This document shows positions 35,324-44,059 of a DNA stretch of 64,000 bases, piece by piece; the first letter of the stretch is position 1; every line of letters begins with the position of its first letter. A model generated the notes under the pieces. It ran no database searches. It was not told the DNA's origin and saw nothing but the letters and a program-made list of their open reading frames with translations. The position numbers and the translations under genes are program-made. Origin of the DNA: Helicobacter sp. 12S02232-10 (GTDB lineage Bacteria > Campylobacterota > Campylobacteria > Campylobacterales > Helicobacteraceae); the NCBI RefSeq assembly GCF_002272895.1, contig NZ_MLAQ01000008.1, positions 1 to 64,000 of the forward strand, read 5' to 3'.

Positions 35324-36250
35324 TTAGCTTAAGATTTTTGAAATTTCATCATAAAATCTGTCCGCGTCAAATTTTACCAAATAAGCTTCAGCTCCAAGAC
35401 TTTTAGCTTTTTCTGCACTATATTTGTCGCAGATTGAGGAATTAAAAATTACTGGTATGTTTGAAAATCTATTGTCTTGATGAACCTGAGATAAAAAATG
35501 AAAACCATCCATTTTAGGCATTTCTACATCCGATATAATCAATTTTAAGTGATCGGAGAGATTGTCGCCAAATTCTTCATAAAGTTTCTCTAATTTTGTT
35601 ATGCCGTCTTCTCCATCAATGGCTTCTATTATTTTAAAGCCCATTTCTATAAGGTTTTTTCTGATCATTTTTCTAGCTGCATTGCTATCGTCTAAAAACA
35701 AAACTATACCATTAAATTTGATTTTTGGTGTAAAACTCATTGATTTTTTATTATTTTCTTGGTGGAGATCAAGATCGTCTATGATACTTTCTAAGTCAAG
35801 TATCAAAAGCGTTTTATCATCTTCAATTCTTGTTATTCCTGTGATTTTTTCTCTTTCTATGACGCTAGAAGAATTAAAATGAGCTGGTTCGATATTTTGC
35901 CAACTAATACGACGGATACGTTTGGCACAATGGACGATAAAACCTATTTTTATATTGTTGAATTCTGTGATGATGACAGTTTTTTGTTGATTATTGTCGC
36001 TAGAAGCAATCCCTATCCATTTTGACAGATCAACCAAGGGAATAATAGTAGATCTTAAGTCAAAAACACCCACTACATAATCTAGGCTTGAAGGTAATTC
36101 AAAAATTTCAGGCATTTTGATAATCTCTTGGACTTTGGCAACATTGATGCCATAAATCCTTTCATAGAATCCATTTTCCCGTGTTTCAAATATTCTAAAG
36201 TCGATCAGTTCGATCTCATTTGAGCTTAATTTTGGATCGTTATTTGTCAA
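35324..36250 (-). CDS. cheV: Chemotaxis protein CheV (CheW domain plus receiver)
   Basis: The protein of about 308 residues joins a CheW-like domain (GVFDLRSTIIPLVDLSKWIG) to a receiver with LFLDDSNAARK and phospho-site Asp in LIISDVEMPKMDG. It couples receptors to CheAY and can be tuned by phosphorylation. The start chosen is TTG at 36250, five bases after GGAG; a GTG two codons earlier overlaps that ribosome site. Start and stop of the upstream LpxH-like gene overlap, so the chemotaxis genes are tied to an argC-lpxH transcript. It lies 57 nt before cheAY. Confidence 0.93.
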   Translation of the reverse strand: MTNNDPKLSSNEIELIDFRIFETRENGFYERIYGINVAKVQEIIKMPEIFELPSSLDYVVGVFDLRSTIIPLVDLSKWIGIASSDNNQQKTVIITEFNNIKIGFIVHCAKRIRRISWQNIEPAHFNSSSVIEREKITGITRIEDDKTLLILDLESIIDDLDLHQENNKKSMSFTPKIKFNGIVLFLDDSNAARKMIRKNLIEMGFKIIEAIDGEDGITKLEKLYEEFGDNLSDHLKLIISDVEMPKMDGFHFLSQVHQDNRFSNIPVIFNSSICDKYSAEKAKSLGAEAYLVKFDADRFYDEISKILS

Positions 36251-36252
36251 AA

Positions 36253-36999
36253 TCACTCCATTATATTTGCTATTTCATTTGATTGTATAATAAAAGCGCT
36301 TTTTTGGCAATAAAAAGAAGGCAAAGAGATATAGTGCTTCAGATTTTTTCCTATATGAAAATGTCCCTCGATAATTCCGTCTATAGAGCCTAGATTATTT
36401 TTTTTTGCAAATTTGGAATATTTTTGGAATCTTTCTAAACTGAATTTTTTAAAAACTTTCTCATTTATTTGCAGTGGTTTAATGGATTTTTGACAGATTT
36501 TTTTTGCAATCGCGCCATAAATGATTCCAAAACTCAATCTATCAAGAATCTTTAAAAAACTAAGGGTAATTGGATTATTTAGTGTGCGGATATAAAAATC
36601 ATAACTTCTTGTAAGAAAAATATCCCCGTGTGCTAAAAGAAAGCGCTTTTCTTTCCAAATAAAAAGAGCAGGCTGCAAGGAACGGGGATAAAGTTTGACT
36701 TTTGGAAGTAAAAAGCTGTCAATTCCAAAATCGTGATTTCCTTCAAAATAAAATATTTCGGTTTTATCACTTAGCTCATTGATCAAAGAAATCAAAGGAA
36801 AGTTTTGTTTTTGACTAGAAGGGAGATGTCCGATTAAGAGATGGAAAATATCCCCCATTAAAAAAACTTGTTTCGGCGGAGAAAGGATGAGTTTTCGTAC
36901 AAAATTGAAAAATCTGTAATCTGAATCCATATAGTGGGAATCAGCAATAAAAAGGGCGCCGTCTTTAATGATAGGTACTTGGGATTCTGTTTTTGTCAT
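36253..36999 (-). CDS. LpxH-like metallophosphoesterase
   Basis: The 248-residue calcineurin-type phosphoesterase starts with ATGA overlap on the argC stop. Metal-binding motifs are ADSHYM (Asp, His), LMGDIFHLL, YFEGNHDFG, LAHGDIF and GHFHIG near the C-terminus. Such proteins include UDP-2,3-diacylglucosamine pyrophosphatase (LpxH), which makes lipid X for lipid A; the fit to LpxH is moderate. Cytoplasmic, peripheral to the inner membrane by inference. CheV follows immediately. Confidence 0.7.
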   Translation of the reverse strand: MTKTESQVPIIKDGALFIADSHYMDSDYRFFNFVRKLILSPPKQVFLMGDIFHLLIGHLPSSQKQNFPLISLINELSDKTEIFYFEGNHDFGIDSFLLPKVKLYPRSLQPALFIWKEKRFLLAHGDIFLTRSYDFYIRTLNNPITLSFLKILDRLSFGIIYGAIAKKICQKSIKPLQINEKVFKKFSLERFQKYSKFAKKNNLGSIDGIIEGHFHIGKNLKHYISLPSFYCQKSAFIIQSNEIANIME

Positions 37000-38003
37000 C
37001 GGGGGATTTTTGGAATACAAAGATCTTCTTTCAAACCACACATTAAATTTGCATTCACTACAGCTTGGGAGCTTGCACCTCGCAAAAGGTTGTCTATAGC
37101 TGCATTGATGTAAATATCTTTTCCTCTATTGGTAGCAAATATATCACAAAAGTTAGTTCCACGTACATTTTTTATCTCTACGCTTTGGCTTCTGATGCGA
37201 ATGAAATCTTCTTTTTGATAACGTTTATATAGAATTTCAATCGGATTGATTTCTTTTTTGAGTCTGCCAAAGACACTCACAAGCATTCCTTGATTCAAGG
37301 GGACTAAATGAGGAACAAAATTAACTTGCAGGGCTTTGCCTGCGAAAAATTCACATTTTTCCTCGATTTCAACTTGATGGCGATGGGAGAGTGGGGAATA
37401 GCTGAATAGATTTTCATTGATGTTTGGGTAATGGGTATTATCGCTCAGTTTTTTTCCCGCTCCGCTTACTCCGCTTTTAGCATCGACAAATACGCTTGTT
37501 TGGTCTAAAAAAGGCAAAAAAGGCAATAATGCCAATAATGTGGCTGTAGGATAGCAACCAGGATTTGCAATTAAAGAAGCGCTTTTTATTTCTTCTCTTG
37601 CATATTCGACTAGTCCATAAACAGCGCGAGTGAGATTATGGGGATCAATGTGGGTAGTTTGGTAATTTTGTTCGTAATTTTCGCGTTTAAGCCGATAATC
37701 TGCAGAGAGATCAACGACCTTTACCCCATATTCTAGTATTTCTTTGGCAAATTCCATTGAACTTTTGTGCGGGAGGGCTAAAAAAACAAGTTCGCAATTT
37801 TGTGCGACTTCTTTTGCATTTGCTTTGAGAACAGGTATTTCAAATATGCCCTCAAGACAGGGATGAATTTCAGATAGTTTTTGAGTTCCTTGTGAATTCC
37901 CAATATAAGAGATTTCAAAAACAGGATGTTCTAAAAGAATTTTTATCAATTCTAGTCCGGTATAGCCACTAACTCCAAGAATTCCCACAGGAATTTTACG
38001 CAT
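36996..38003 (-). CDS. argC: N-acetyl-gamma-glutamyl-phosphate reductase
   Basis: Starting at MRKIPVGILGVSGYTG (ATG 38003 with GGAGAAAG before it) gives 335 residues. The NADP-binding GVSGYTG is at residues 9-15, the catalytic Cys in ASLIANPGCYPTAT near residue 146, and VDAKSGVSGAGK follows. It reduces N-acetylglutamyl phosphate to the semialdehyde in arginine synthesis. Upstream frame extension would overlap thiS and is unlikely. H. pylori lacks this pathway, so the gene separates this organism from it. Confidence 0.95.
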   Translation of the reverse strand: MRKIPVGILGVSGYTGLELIKILLEHPVFEISYIGNSQGTQKLSEIHPCLEGIFEIPVLKANAKEVAQNCELVFLALPHKSSMEFAKEILEYGVKVVDLSADYRLKRENYEQNYQTTHIDPHNLTRAVYGLVEYAREEIKSASLIANPGCYPTATLLALLPFLPFLDQTSVFVDAKSGVSGAGKKLSDNTHYPNINENLFSYSPLSHRHQVEIEEKCEFFAGKALQVNFVPHLVPLNQGMLVSVFGRLKKEINPIEILYKRYQKEDFIRIRSQSVEIKNVRGTNFCDIFATNRGKDIYINAAIDNLLRGASSQAVVNANLMCGLKEDLCIPKIPR

Positions 38004-38041
38004 TACTTTCTCCGATGGATTTGTTTTTGTATTTGGCATCA

Positions 38042-38248
38042 TCAGTTCTTGCCACCACCCATAAACTGCAAGAATTCTATTTTGTCTCCGTCTTGAGCAA
38101 AAGTATTGCTCCAATCTTGTTTTTTTACGACCATTGAATTTAAAGCAACCGCAACTACTTTAGATTCAATGCCTAAAGAATCCAGAATCTCTTGAATGCT
38201 AAGGGATTTGGAAAAGCTTTTGTTTTCACCATTGATAATCAGTTCCAT
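38042..38248 (-). CDS. thiS: Sulfur-carrier protein ThiS with a C-terminal extension
   Basis: The 68-residue beta-grasp protein begins MELIINGENK and has VAVALNSMVV and DGDKIEFLQFMGGG, as ThiS does. ThiS is adenylated and thiocarboxylated at a terminal Gly-Gly and supplies sulfur for the thiazole of thiamine. Here two more residues, Lys-Asn, follow the glycines, so the acceptor end is blocked unless trimmed. The gene lies alone between glmU and argC. The alternative, MoaD, is less likely from the overall pattern. Confidence 0.85.
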   Translation of the reverse strand: MELIINGENKSFSKSLSIQEILDSLGIESKVVAVALNSMVVKKQDWSNTFAQDGDKIEFLQFMGGGKN

Positions 38249-38371
38249 TTTGTTTCTCCGAATAATGAATAATTTACTATTTTACACTAAAAATATTAAG
38301 CTTTATGTACTTTGGCATCGTATTTTACATTCAAATATAAATAAAAATCTTTTTATGTTTTAAATTTTGAA

Positions 38372-38402
38372 AGTTTGCAATCAAACTTATTGATTGCAAA
38401 CT
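38372..38402 (-). terminator. Hairpin downstream of glmU
   Basis: AGTTTGCAATCAA at 38372-38384 pairs perfectly with TTGATTGCAAACT at 38390-38402, a 13-bp stem with a five-base loop. It lies 39 bases beyond the glmU stop in the direction of transcription, followed by TTTC and then an A/T-rich stretch. Likely a terminator of glmU. Confidence 0.7.
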
Positions 38403-38440
38403 GATAGTTGTTTATCTAGAGTAGCAACAGCCATAATGTT

Positions 38441-39769
38441 TTATTTTTTGTTTGGATTGAAAAATCTGTAAAATCCTCCATTTTTATTTTCTTGTCGGAC
38501 CCTAGAAATGACCAAATCCCCTTCTTTGGCATTTTTTGTCATTGTGGTACCGCTTCCGATTAATACGTTGGATTCTATTTCAAGAGGTGCTACAAGCTGT
38601 GTGTCACTACCGATAAAGACATTTTTTCCAATCAAGGTTTTATGTTTGGCTTTACCATCATAATTGCAAGTAATCACTCCTGCTCCTATATTGCTCCCCT
38701 CTCCGATTTCACAATCTCCTAAATAGCTTAAATGTCCTGCTTTTGCACCTTTGATTTTGCTTGCTTTAAGTTCTACGAAATTCCCGATATGGCTTTGAGA
38801 AATTTCGCAACCGGGGCGGATATGAGCCATAGGTCCGATGTCAGAATGTTCAATCACACTGCTTTCAATCACACTGTAGGCCTTGATGAGTGAATTGATA
38901 ATTTTTGTTTTCCCGCTGATACACACTCCAGGCTGTATTTCACATTCCCCCTCAAAAGTGACACTGGGTTCTAAATAGAGAGTTTGAGGCAAATGGATGA
39001 TTACGCCTTGATCCATTGCTTTGTTCCTGAGTCGCTCAAGCATTATGTCTTGAGCTTTTGAAAGTTCTGATTTTGAATTCACGCCCATAAAATTTTTGGG
39101 ATTTACAAAAATCGGAAGGATCTCAAGCTTATTTTTAGTTGCCAAATCAATCAGATCTGTCAGGTAGTATTCTTTTTGAGCGTTGGTATTTGTAAGTTTT
39201 GGGAGGTAGGTTTCCAAGAATTTTTTATCAAATGCATACACACCTGCATTGAGTGTTCTTATCGCTTTGATAGGAGGGGTAGCATCTTTTTCTTCGATGA
39301 TTTGTTTGACTTGGTTGTCTTTGATGATAACGCGTCCGTAACCAGTTGGATTTTCAAGCTCAAATACCCCCAGTGCTACAGGATTTTTAAAACCAATGAA
39401 GCGTTCTAATTCTTCTTTAGTGATAAGGGGCATATCGCCATTGAGGATTAAGATTTGATCGTGTTTGAGAGGGATTAATTTTTGTTGCTCATTTTGCATC
39501 AAAGCCCCTCCAGTTCCAGGATACTTAGAATGGTTTTGAATGTGAAAGAAGATTTTGTGCAGGTGGTCTTGAAAACTGCATTCTATGTGTTGCCTAATTT
39601 TTTCGTGTTGAAAAAATAAAATAATATGAATGTCTTCACTTATTTTCAGGGCTTCTTGCACAGAATAAGAAAGCATTTCTTGACCGCAGATTTTATGGAG
39701 AACTTTTGGGAGGGAAGAGCGCATTCTTGTCCCTGCACCTGCTGCTAAAATGATGACTGAAACAGACAT
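38441..39769 (-). CDS. glmU: Bifunctional GlmU (GlcNAc-1-phosphate uridylyltransferase/acetyltransferase)
   Basis: The 442-residue protein has an N-terminal nucleotidyltransferase (ILAAGAGTRMRSSLPKVLH at residues 7-25, LNGDMPLI, GYGRVI) and a C-terminal left-handed beta-helix acetyltransferase (HIRPGCEISQSHIGNFVELK, LSYLGDCEIGEGSNIGAGVITCNYDG). It makes UDP-GlcNAc for murein and lipid A. It is a single gene, divergent from fliP with 86 nt between the starts. Confidence 0.96.
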   Translation of the reverse strand: MSVSVIILAAGAGTRMRSSLPKVLHKICGQEMLSYSVQEALKISEDIHIILFFQHEKIRQHIECSFQDHLHKIFFHIQNHSKYPGTGGALMQNEQQKLIPLKHDQILILNGDMPLITKEELERFIGFKNPVALGVFELENPTGYGRVIIKDNQVKQIIEEKDATPPIKAIRTLNAGVYAFDKKFLETYLPKLTNTNAQKEYYLTDLIDLATKNKLEILPIFVNPKNFMGVNSKSELSKAQDIMLERLRNKAMDQGVIIHLPQTLYLEPSVTFEGECEIQPGVCISGKTKIINSLIKAYSVIESSVIEHSDIGPMAHIRPGCEISQSHIGNFVELKASKIKGAKAGHLSYLGDCEIGEGSNIGAGVITCNYDGKAKHKTLIGKNVFIGSDTQLVAPLEIESNVLIGSGTTMTKNAKEGDLVISRVRQENKNGGFYRFFNPNKK

Positions 39770-39855
39770 TTTTTTCCCTTACTTTAAGGATTTATAAAAT
39801 TTTAACACAATTGTGTCTATACTACGGCTTTAATTTGTATGAAACTGGAGATATT

Positions 39856-40599
39856 TTGAGGCTGATATTTTTGATTTTGGCAGCGATGTTTTGCGGGATC
39901 AGTTTTGGTTATGGGGCTGAAACTACGATACCCACGGTTAATCTCTCTCTTTCGGCTCCTTCAAGCCCTAAACAGCTTGTTACCACGCTCAATATCGTCG
40001 TTATTTTGACTTTTTTGGTGCTTGCTCCGTCTTTGGTGCTTGTGATGACGAGTTTTACACGCTTGATTATTGTTTTTTCATTTTTGCGAACAGCCTTAGG
40101 AACCCAGCAATCTCCACCCACACAAATTCTTGTTTCTTTAGCATTGGTGCTGACTTTTTTTATTATGGAACCTGTAGCCAAACAGGGTTATAATGCAGGT
40201 ATCAAGCCTTATATGGACAATAAGATTTCTTATGATGTTGCATTTGAAAAAACGATTGCCCCTTTCAAAGAATTTATGATGAAAAATACGCGTGAAAAGG
40301 ATTTAGCGCTTTTTTTTAGGATACGCAATCTTCCTAATCCTCAAAACATTGAGGATGTGCCTTTAAGTGTGCTTGTTCCTGCATTTATGATCAGTGAGCT
40401 TAAGACGGCTTTTCAGATAGGTTTTTTACTTTACCTTCCTTTTTTAGTTATTGATATGGTTGTAAGTTCGATTTTGATGGCAATGGGAATGATGATGTTG
40501 CCTCCAGTGATGATTTCTTTACCCTTTAAAATATTAATTTTTGTATTGGTGGATGGATTCAATCTGCTTATAGGGAATTTGGTGGCAAGCTTTAAATAA
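39856..40599 (+). CDS. fliP: Flagellar export apparatus protein FliP
   Basis: The TTG at 39856, six bases after GGAG, begins MRLIFLILAAMFCG, a cleavable signal, and gives 247 residues, the length known for Helicobacter FliP. Family signatures are visible: MTSFTRLIIVFSFLRTALGTQQSPP (residues about 70-94, shown here in part as MTSFTRLI and LGTQQSPP), FMISELKTAFQIGF, and VLVDGFNLLIGNL at the end. It forms part of the export gate with FliQ and FliR. No other flagellar gene adjoins it. A tRNA gene on the other strand begins 26 nt later. Confidence 0.94.
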   Translation: MRLIFLILAAMFCGISFGYGAETTIPTVNLSLSAPSSPKQLVTTLNIVVILTFLVLAPSLVLVMTSFTRLIIVFSFLRTALGTQQSPPTQILVSLALVLTFFIMEPVAKQGYNAGIKPYMDNKISYDVAFEKTIAPFKEFMMKNTREKDLALFFRIRNLPNPQNIEDVPLSVLVPAFMISELKTAFQIGFLLYLPFLVIDMVVSSILMAMGMMMLPPVMISLPFKILIFVLVDGFNLLIGNLVASFK

Positions 40600-40624
40600 T
40601 TAATTTTAAGTTTCGAATTGCAGG

Positions 40625-40701
40625 TGGTGGACCCTGCAGGACTCGAACCTGCGACCGATCGGTTATGAGCCGAGCGCTCTAACCAGCTGAGCTAAGGGTC
40701 C
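40625..40701 (-). tRNA. tRNA with CAU anticodon, probably tRNA-Ile2 (lysidine type)
   Basis: The 77-nt cloverleaf has encoded CCA. The anticodon loop is CTCATAA; there is no initiator C1-A72 mismatch or GGG/CCC stem. The acceptor pairs C4-G69 and C5-G68 are those favoured by the lysidine synthase TilS, and the sequence resembles bacterial Ile2. Elongator tRNA-Met is the alternative. The end of rodA lies inside this gene. Confidence 0.85.
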
Positions 40702-41814
40702 TTTTTTATTTATATTCTTAAAAGGGTTGGAATTATACTCAAAATTAAACCTAAAGGCAAGCAAATTTTCAAGGATACCAAACAATACAATGAAAGTTAT
40801 AAAGCTGCTCCCGCCGTAACTGAACATTGGTAAAGGAACGCCTACTACAGGTGCAAGACCTATTGTCATTCCAATATTAACTGCCATATAAACAAAGATT
40901 AAAATAGCAATCCCGCTTGACATAACCCGCAATTGATAATCCCTTGAATTGATGAAAGAAAATGACAGAATATGTAAAATGAGACCTATATAAAAACCCA
41001 GCAGAATGATTGCTCCTACAAAGCCGAATCGTTCGACATAATAAGCAAATATAAAATCGCTTGTGGCAATGGGTAGGAATTTGAGTTGTGTTTGCGTGGA
41101 TTTTTCTTTAGATTTTCCAAACAAACCGCCTGAACCAATTGTAATAACAGACTGTCTAATGTGATAACTCGGTTTTTCAGCGATAAAATCGTGGATTCGT
41201 TTGCGCTGATAATCGTGCAAGGATTTGTAAATCAGTGGGGAAGCTACCAAAACAATGATGAGTATTGAAAGCCAGATTTTGTAATTCACCCCTATTAAAA
41301 ACAAGATTCCAAAGCCCATTATTACAACGACCAAAGCAGTTCCAAGGTCGGGTTGCTTGAGGATGAGGAGAAATGGCAGGATGATATAAAAGCTGATTTT
41401 AAGAAAATCTTTCCAACCATAGCCGTTTTTTGGAGGAGGATTGTGGCAGATAAGGTTGGCAAGCATTAGCAAGATGGCTACTTTGACAGGTTCGCTTGGT
41501 TGCAGTGATATTCCAGTACCAGGGATTATAATCCAACGTTGGGCCCCAAGCTTGGCAGTCCCATAAATATCTACAATCACGAGTAAAATGATACAAAACC
41601 AATAAAAAATACTGATACTTTTACTGAGATTTCTAAAAGGGATAAAAAAGATGATCCAAAAGAGAAAAAAACCTGCTGCAATATAGATTGCTTGTTTGAT
41701 GCTCAATATTTCGTTAGCTTCATTGATGAGAAAAAACGATACAGCAATGATAGGGAAGATAAGAAAAAGCAACAGGAAATCAAAGTGTGTTAAAATCCGC
41801 CTGTCGATCATCAT
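40663..41814 (-). CDS. rodA: RodA glycosyltransferase of the elongasome, ending inside a tRNA
   Basis: The 383-residue SEDS-family protein has about ten membrane segments with the FtsW/RodA signatures KQPDLGTALV near residue 158 and the C-terminal GVPLPMFSYGGSSF. It polymerises lipid II into side-wall glycan, with PBP2 (mrdA) cross-linking the product. No stop codon precedes the tRNA gene: the last twelve codons (GPLAQLVRALGS) and the TAA lie in the 5' half of the tRNA, and the TAA uses the third anticodon base. RNase P cleavage would remove the stop from the message. Confidence 0.9.
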   Translation of the reverse strand: MMIDRRILTHFDFLLLFLIFPIIAVSFFLINEANEILSIKQAIYIAAGFFLFWIIFFIPFRNLSKSISIFYWFCIILLVIVDIYGTAKLGAQRWIIIPGTGISLQPSEPVKVAILLMLANLICHNPPPKNGYGWKDFLKISFYIILPFLLILKQPDLGTALVVVIMGFGILFLIGVNYKIWLSILIIVLVASPLIYKSLHDYQRKRIHDFIAEKPSYHIRQSVITIGSGGLFGKSKEKSTQTQLKFLPIATSDFIFAYYVERFGFVGAIILLGFYIGLILHILSFSFINSRDYQLRVMSSGIAILIFVYMAVNIGMTIGLAPVVGVPLPMFSYGGSSFITFIVLFGILENLLAFRFNFEYNSNPFKNINKKGPLAQLVRALGS

Positions 41815-41865
41815 TGGGGTTACCTTCTGAGCATTTTGGCAATTTTATCATATTTGGATGGATAT

Positions 41866-42852
41866 ATGGCAATGAAAAAAGTCTTTCGCCTTGAAGAGTC
41901 TTATAAGCGTTTGGATACATTTTTGTCCCAAGAACTTGGGATTTCTAAAAACCAAGTTGTTCATTTGATAAAAAATTCTTTGATTTTTTTAAACGAATCT
42001 GTTTGCAAGAAAGGAGGACAAAGGCTTAAAATCGGAGATAAATTGAGCGTTCTTGAACCTGATATAGCCCCTTATGAAACTCCTTTAGAAGTGGAAATGG
42101 ATGTGCGTCTTATTTATGAAGACGAAGATATTTTGCTTTTAAACAAACCTCCAAGAATTGTTGTTCATAGTGCTCCAAGCGTAAAGGAATTGACCTTGGT
42201 GGATTGGCTGAAATATAAGGGTTTTTCGCTTTCAAACCTGAGTGGTCAAGAACGTTATGGGATTATTCACAGGCTTGATAAGGAAACCAGCGGAGCTATT
42301 TTGGTCGCTAAAAATAATTTTGCTCACGCTAAACTTTCTGCACAGCTTAAAAACAGAGAAATGGGAAGGTATTATTTAGCAGTTTTGCAAGGAGAGATTT
42401 CTAAGCAAATTACCATTGAGTGTCAGATGGGCAGAAATCCAAAGAATCGTTTGAAGATGGCAAATCTTGATGGGTTTAGGCAAAAAATATCGGCTTCTAG
42501 ATATTCTAAAAGTCAATTTATTCCCTTGCTTAAAAGTAAGGATGGTAAATTTAGCCTCATTGCAGCGAAGCTTTATACGGGCAGAACACATCAAATTCGG
42601 GTACATTTAGAAAGTATTTCTAGACATATTGTTGGTGATAAGCTTTATGGTTGCAAGGATAATCTGAATGTCCGAATGATGCTCCACGCTTATTTGATTT
42701 ATTTTTTACATCCAAGAACAGAGCAAAAAATGTTTTTTAAAGTTCCTGTTTTTGATGATATGTTAGAATTTTTGCATAAAAATTTTGATGAGGCAGGTTT
42801 GAATGAGGCTACGCACGAGGATCACATCCTTAGCTGTTTTGATGCTTTTTAG
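41866..42852 (+). CDS. rluD: RluA-family 23S rRNA pseudouridine synthase
   Basis: From the ATG at 41866 the protein has 328 residues: an N-terminal S4 RNA-binding segment (RLDTFLSQELGISKNQVVHLI) and the catalytic domain with YGIIHRLDKETSGAILVAK, which contains the active Asp. It converts uridines in 23S rRNA to pseudouridine (RluD-type; the exact site is inferred). Start: GGAT lies six bases before; ATG at 41872 is close and possible. It is divergent from rodA. The next gene begins within its last 50 bases. Confidence 0.9.
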   Translation: MAMKKVFRLEESYKRLDTFLSQELGISKNQVVHLIKNSLIFLNESVCKKGGQRLKIGDKLSVLEPDIAPYETPLEVEMDVRLIYEDEDILLLNKPPRIVVHSAPSVKELTLVDWLKYKGFSLSNLSGQERYGIIHRLDKETSGAILVAKNNFAHAKLSAQLKNREMGRYYLAVLQGEISKQITIECQMGRNPKNRLKMANLDGFRQKISASRYSKSQFIPLLKSKDGKFSLIAAKLYTGRTHQIRVHLESISRHIVGDKLYGCKDNLNVRMMLHAYLIYFLHPRTEQKMFFKVPVFDDMLEFLHKNFDEAGLNEATHEDHILSCFDAF

Positions 42853-44056
42853 TTTGCTTGCAGGCTGTGCTTCAATGCAGAATAATGTTTTATCTCTTTT
42901 TGGTAGAGATGATAAATTAGATGCGTCTTTACCGATTGTTAAAGATGTGAAAACAATTAATGATGTCAGATCTGTCGGGTTTGAATGGGAAAAAATCAAC
43001 GATACTTCTTTGATCGAAGGATTTGTACTTTATCGGGTTGAGAAAGATGGGAGTGCAAAAAAAATTGCAACAATTAGAAATCCTTTAGCAACGCATTATT
43101 ATGATAATGGATTGCTTCCGCAAACAAAATACGCTTATCAGGTTTCAACTTTAGGTAAAAATGGTTCGGTTTCTCCCAGATCGCCCATAGTCCATATTAA
43201 AACCTCTTTTATTGATCCAGTTGAGAGTGTATTTGCTAGTGATAATTATGCTAAGGAAGTGAAAATTATTTGGAGTCCCCATCCTAATCCTAGTATTTCA
43301 AAATATATCATTCAAAGACAGGATTCAAAGGGAGTTTTTTTAAATATTGGTGTTGTTAAAAATCGGCTTTATGTGGAATATTTTGATAAGAATTTGGAAG
43401 ATGGTAAGGATTATAAATATAGGGTCATTGCAGAGAGTTTTGAGGGAGCAAAATCTTTGCCCGGTCCGATCGCAGTCGGCAGGACAAAATCCCAACCTCC
43501 TGCTATTAGTGGTCTTAGTGCAAGTTCTGATTTGCCTAGAGAGATTCGATTAAAGTGGGATAAATCTCCTCAAGAAGATGTGAGCAAATATAAAATTTAT
43601 GCGGCTAATTCTTTGAAAGACCATTTTAAAGTAATTGGGGAAACAAAAAATACTGAGTATGTCGACAAAGTGGATTCAGATGGTTTGGAGAGATTTTATA
43701 AGGTTGTTCCGATTGATAATGCTAATATTGAGGGTGAGTTACCATTGGGAGCGGTTAAGGGTTCTACGTTGGTTCCTCCACCAACGCCTGTGATCATTAA
43801 AGGAGTGATTCAAAATGCTCAGGCCATTATTCAATGGCAAAAAGTCAATGATACCAGAGTCAAGAGTTATGCAGTTTATCGGTATGAGGGTAATTTTTCT
43901 TCTAGACCCTTGCGTTTTGCGAATATTTTGAAGAATGAGTTTGTAGATAAAGAAATGACCAATGGTAAAAAATATCGTTATCAGGTTGTCAGCGTCGATG
44001 GTAACGGATTGGAATCTAGACCTTCCAAAGAAGTTGAACTTCTTCTCAACAGGTAA
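42803..44056 (+). CDS. Lipoprotein with fibronectin type III-like repeats
   Basis: The 417-residue protein has a signal sequence ending in lipobox LLAGC (Cys22). After a short linker come about four repeats of roughly 90 residues with the FnIII pattern: W near the start of each (FEWEKIND, IIWSPHPN, LKWDKSPQ, IQWQKVND) and a Y-x-Y/Y-x-V strand late in each (YAYQVST, YKYRVIA, RFYKVVP, YRYQVVS). It probably sits in the periplasm or on the outer membrane and binds proteins or glycans. It occurs in the same place in H. pylori. It overlaps rluD by 50 nt and precedes trmB by 3 nt. Confidence 0.8.
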   Translation: MRLRTRITSLAVLMLFSLLAGCASMQNNVLSLFGRDDKLDASLPIVKDVKTINDVRSVGFEWEKINDTSLIEGFVLYRVEKDGSAKKIATIRNPLATHYYDNGLLPQTKYAYQVSTLGKNGSVSPRSPIVHIKTSFIDPVESVFASDNYAKEVKIIWSPHPNPSISKYIIQRQDSKGVFLNIGVVKNRLYVEYFDKNLEDGKDYKYRVIAESFEGAKSLPGPIAVGRTKSQPPAISGLSASSDLPREIRLKWDKSPQEDVSKYKIYAANSLKDHFKVIGETKNTEYVDKVDSDGLERFYKVVPIDNANIEGELPLGAVKGSTLVPPPTPVIIKGVIQNAQAIIQWQKVNDTRVKSYAVYRYEGNFSSRPLRFANILKNEFVDKEMTNGKKYRYQVVSVDGNGLESRPSKEVELLLNR

Positions 44057-44059
44057 TTT

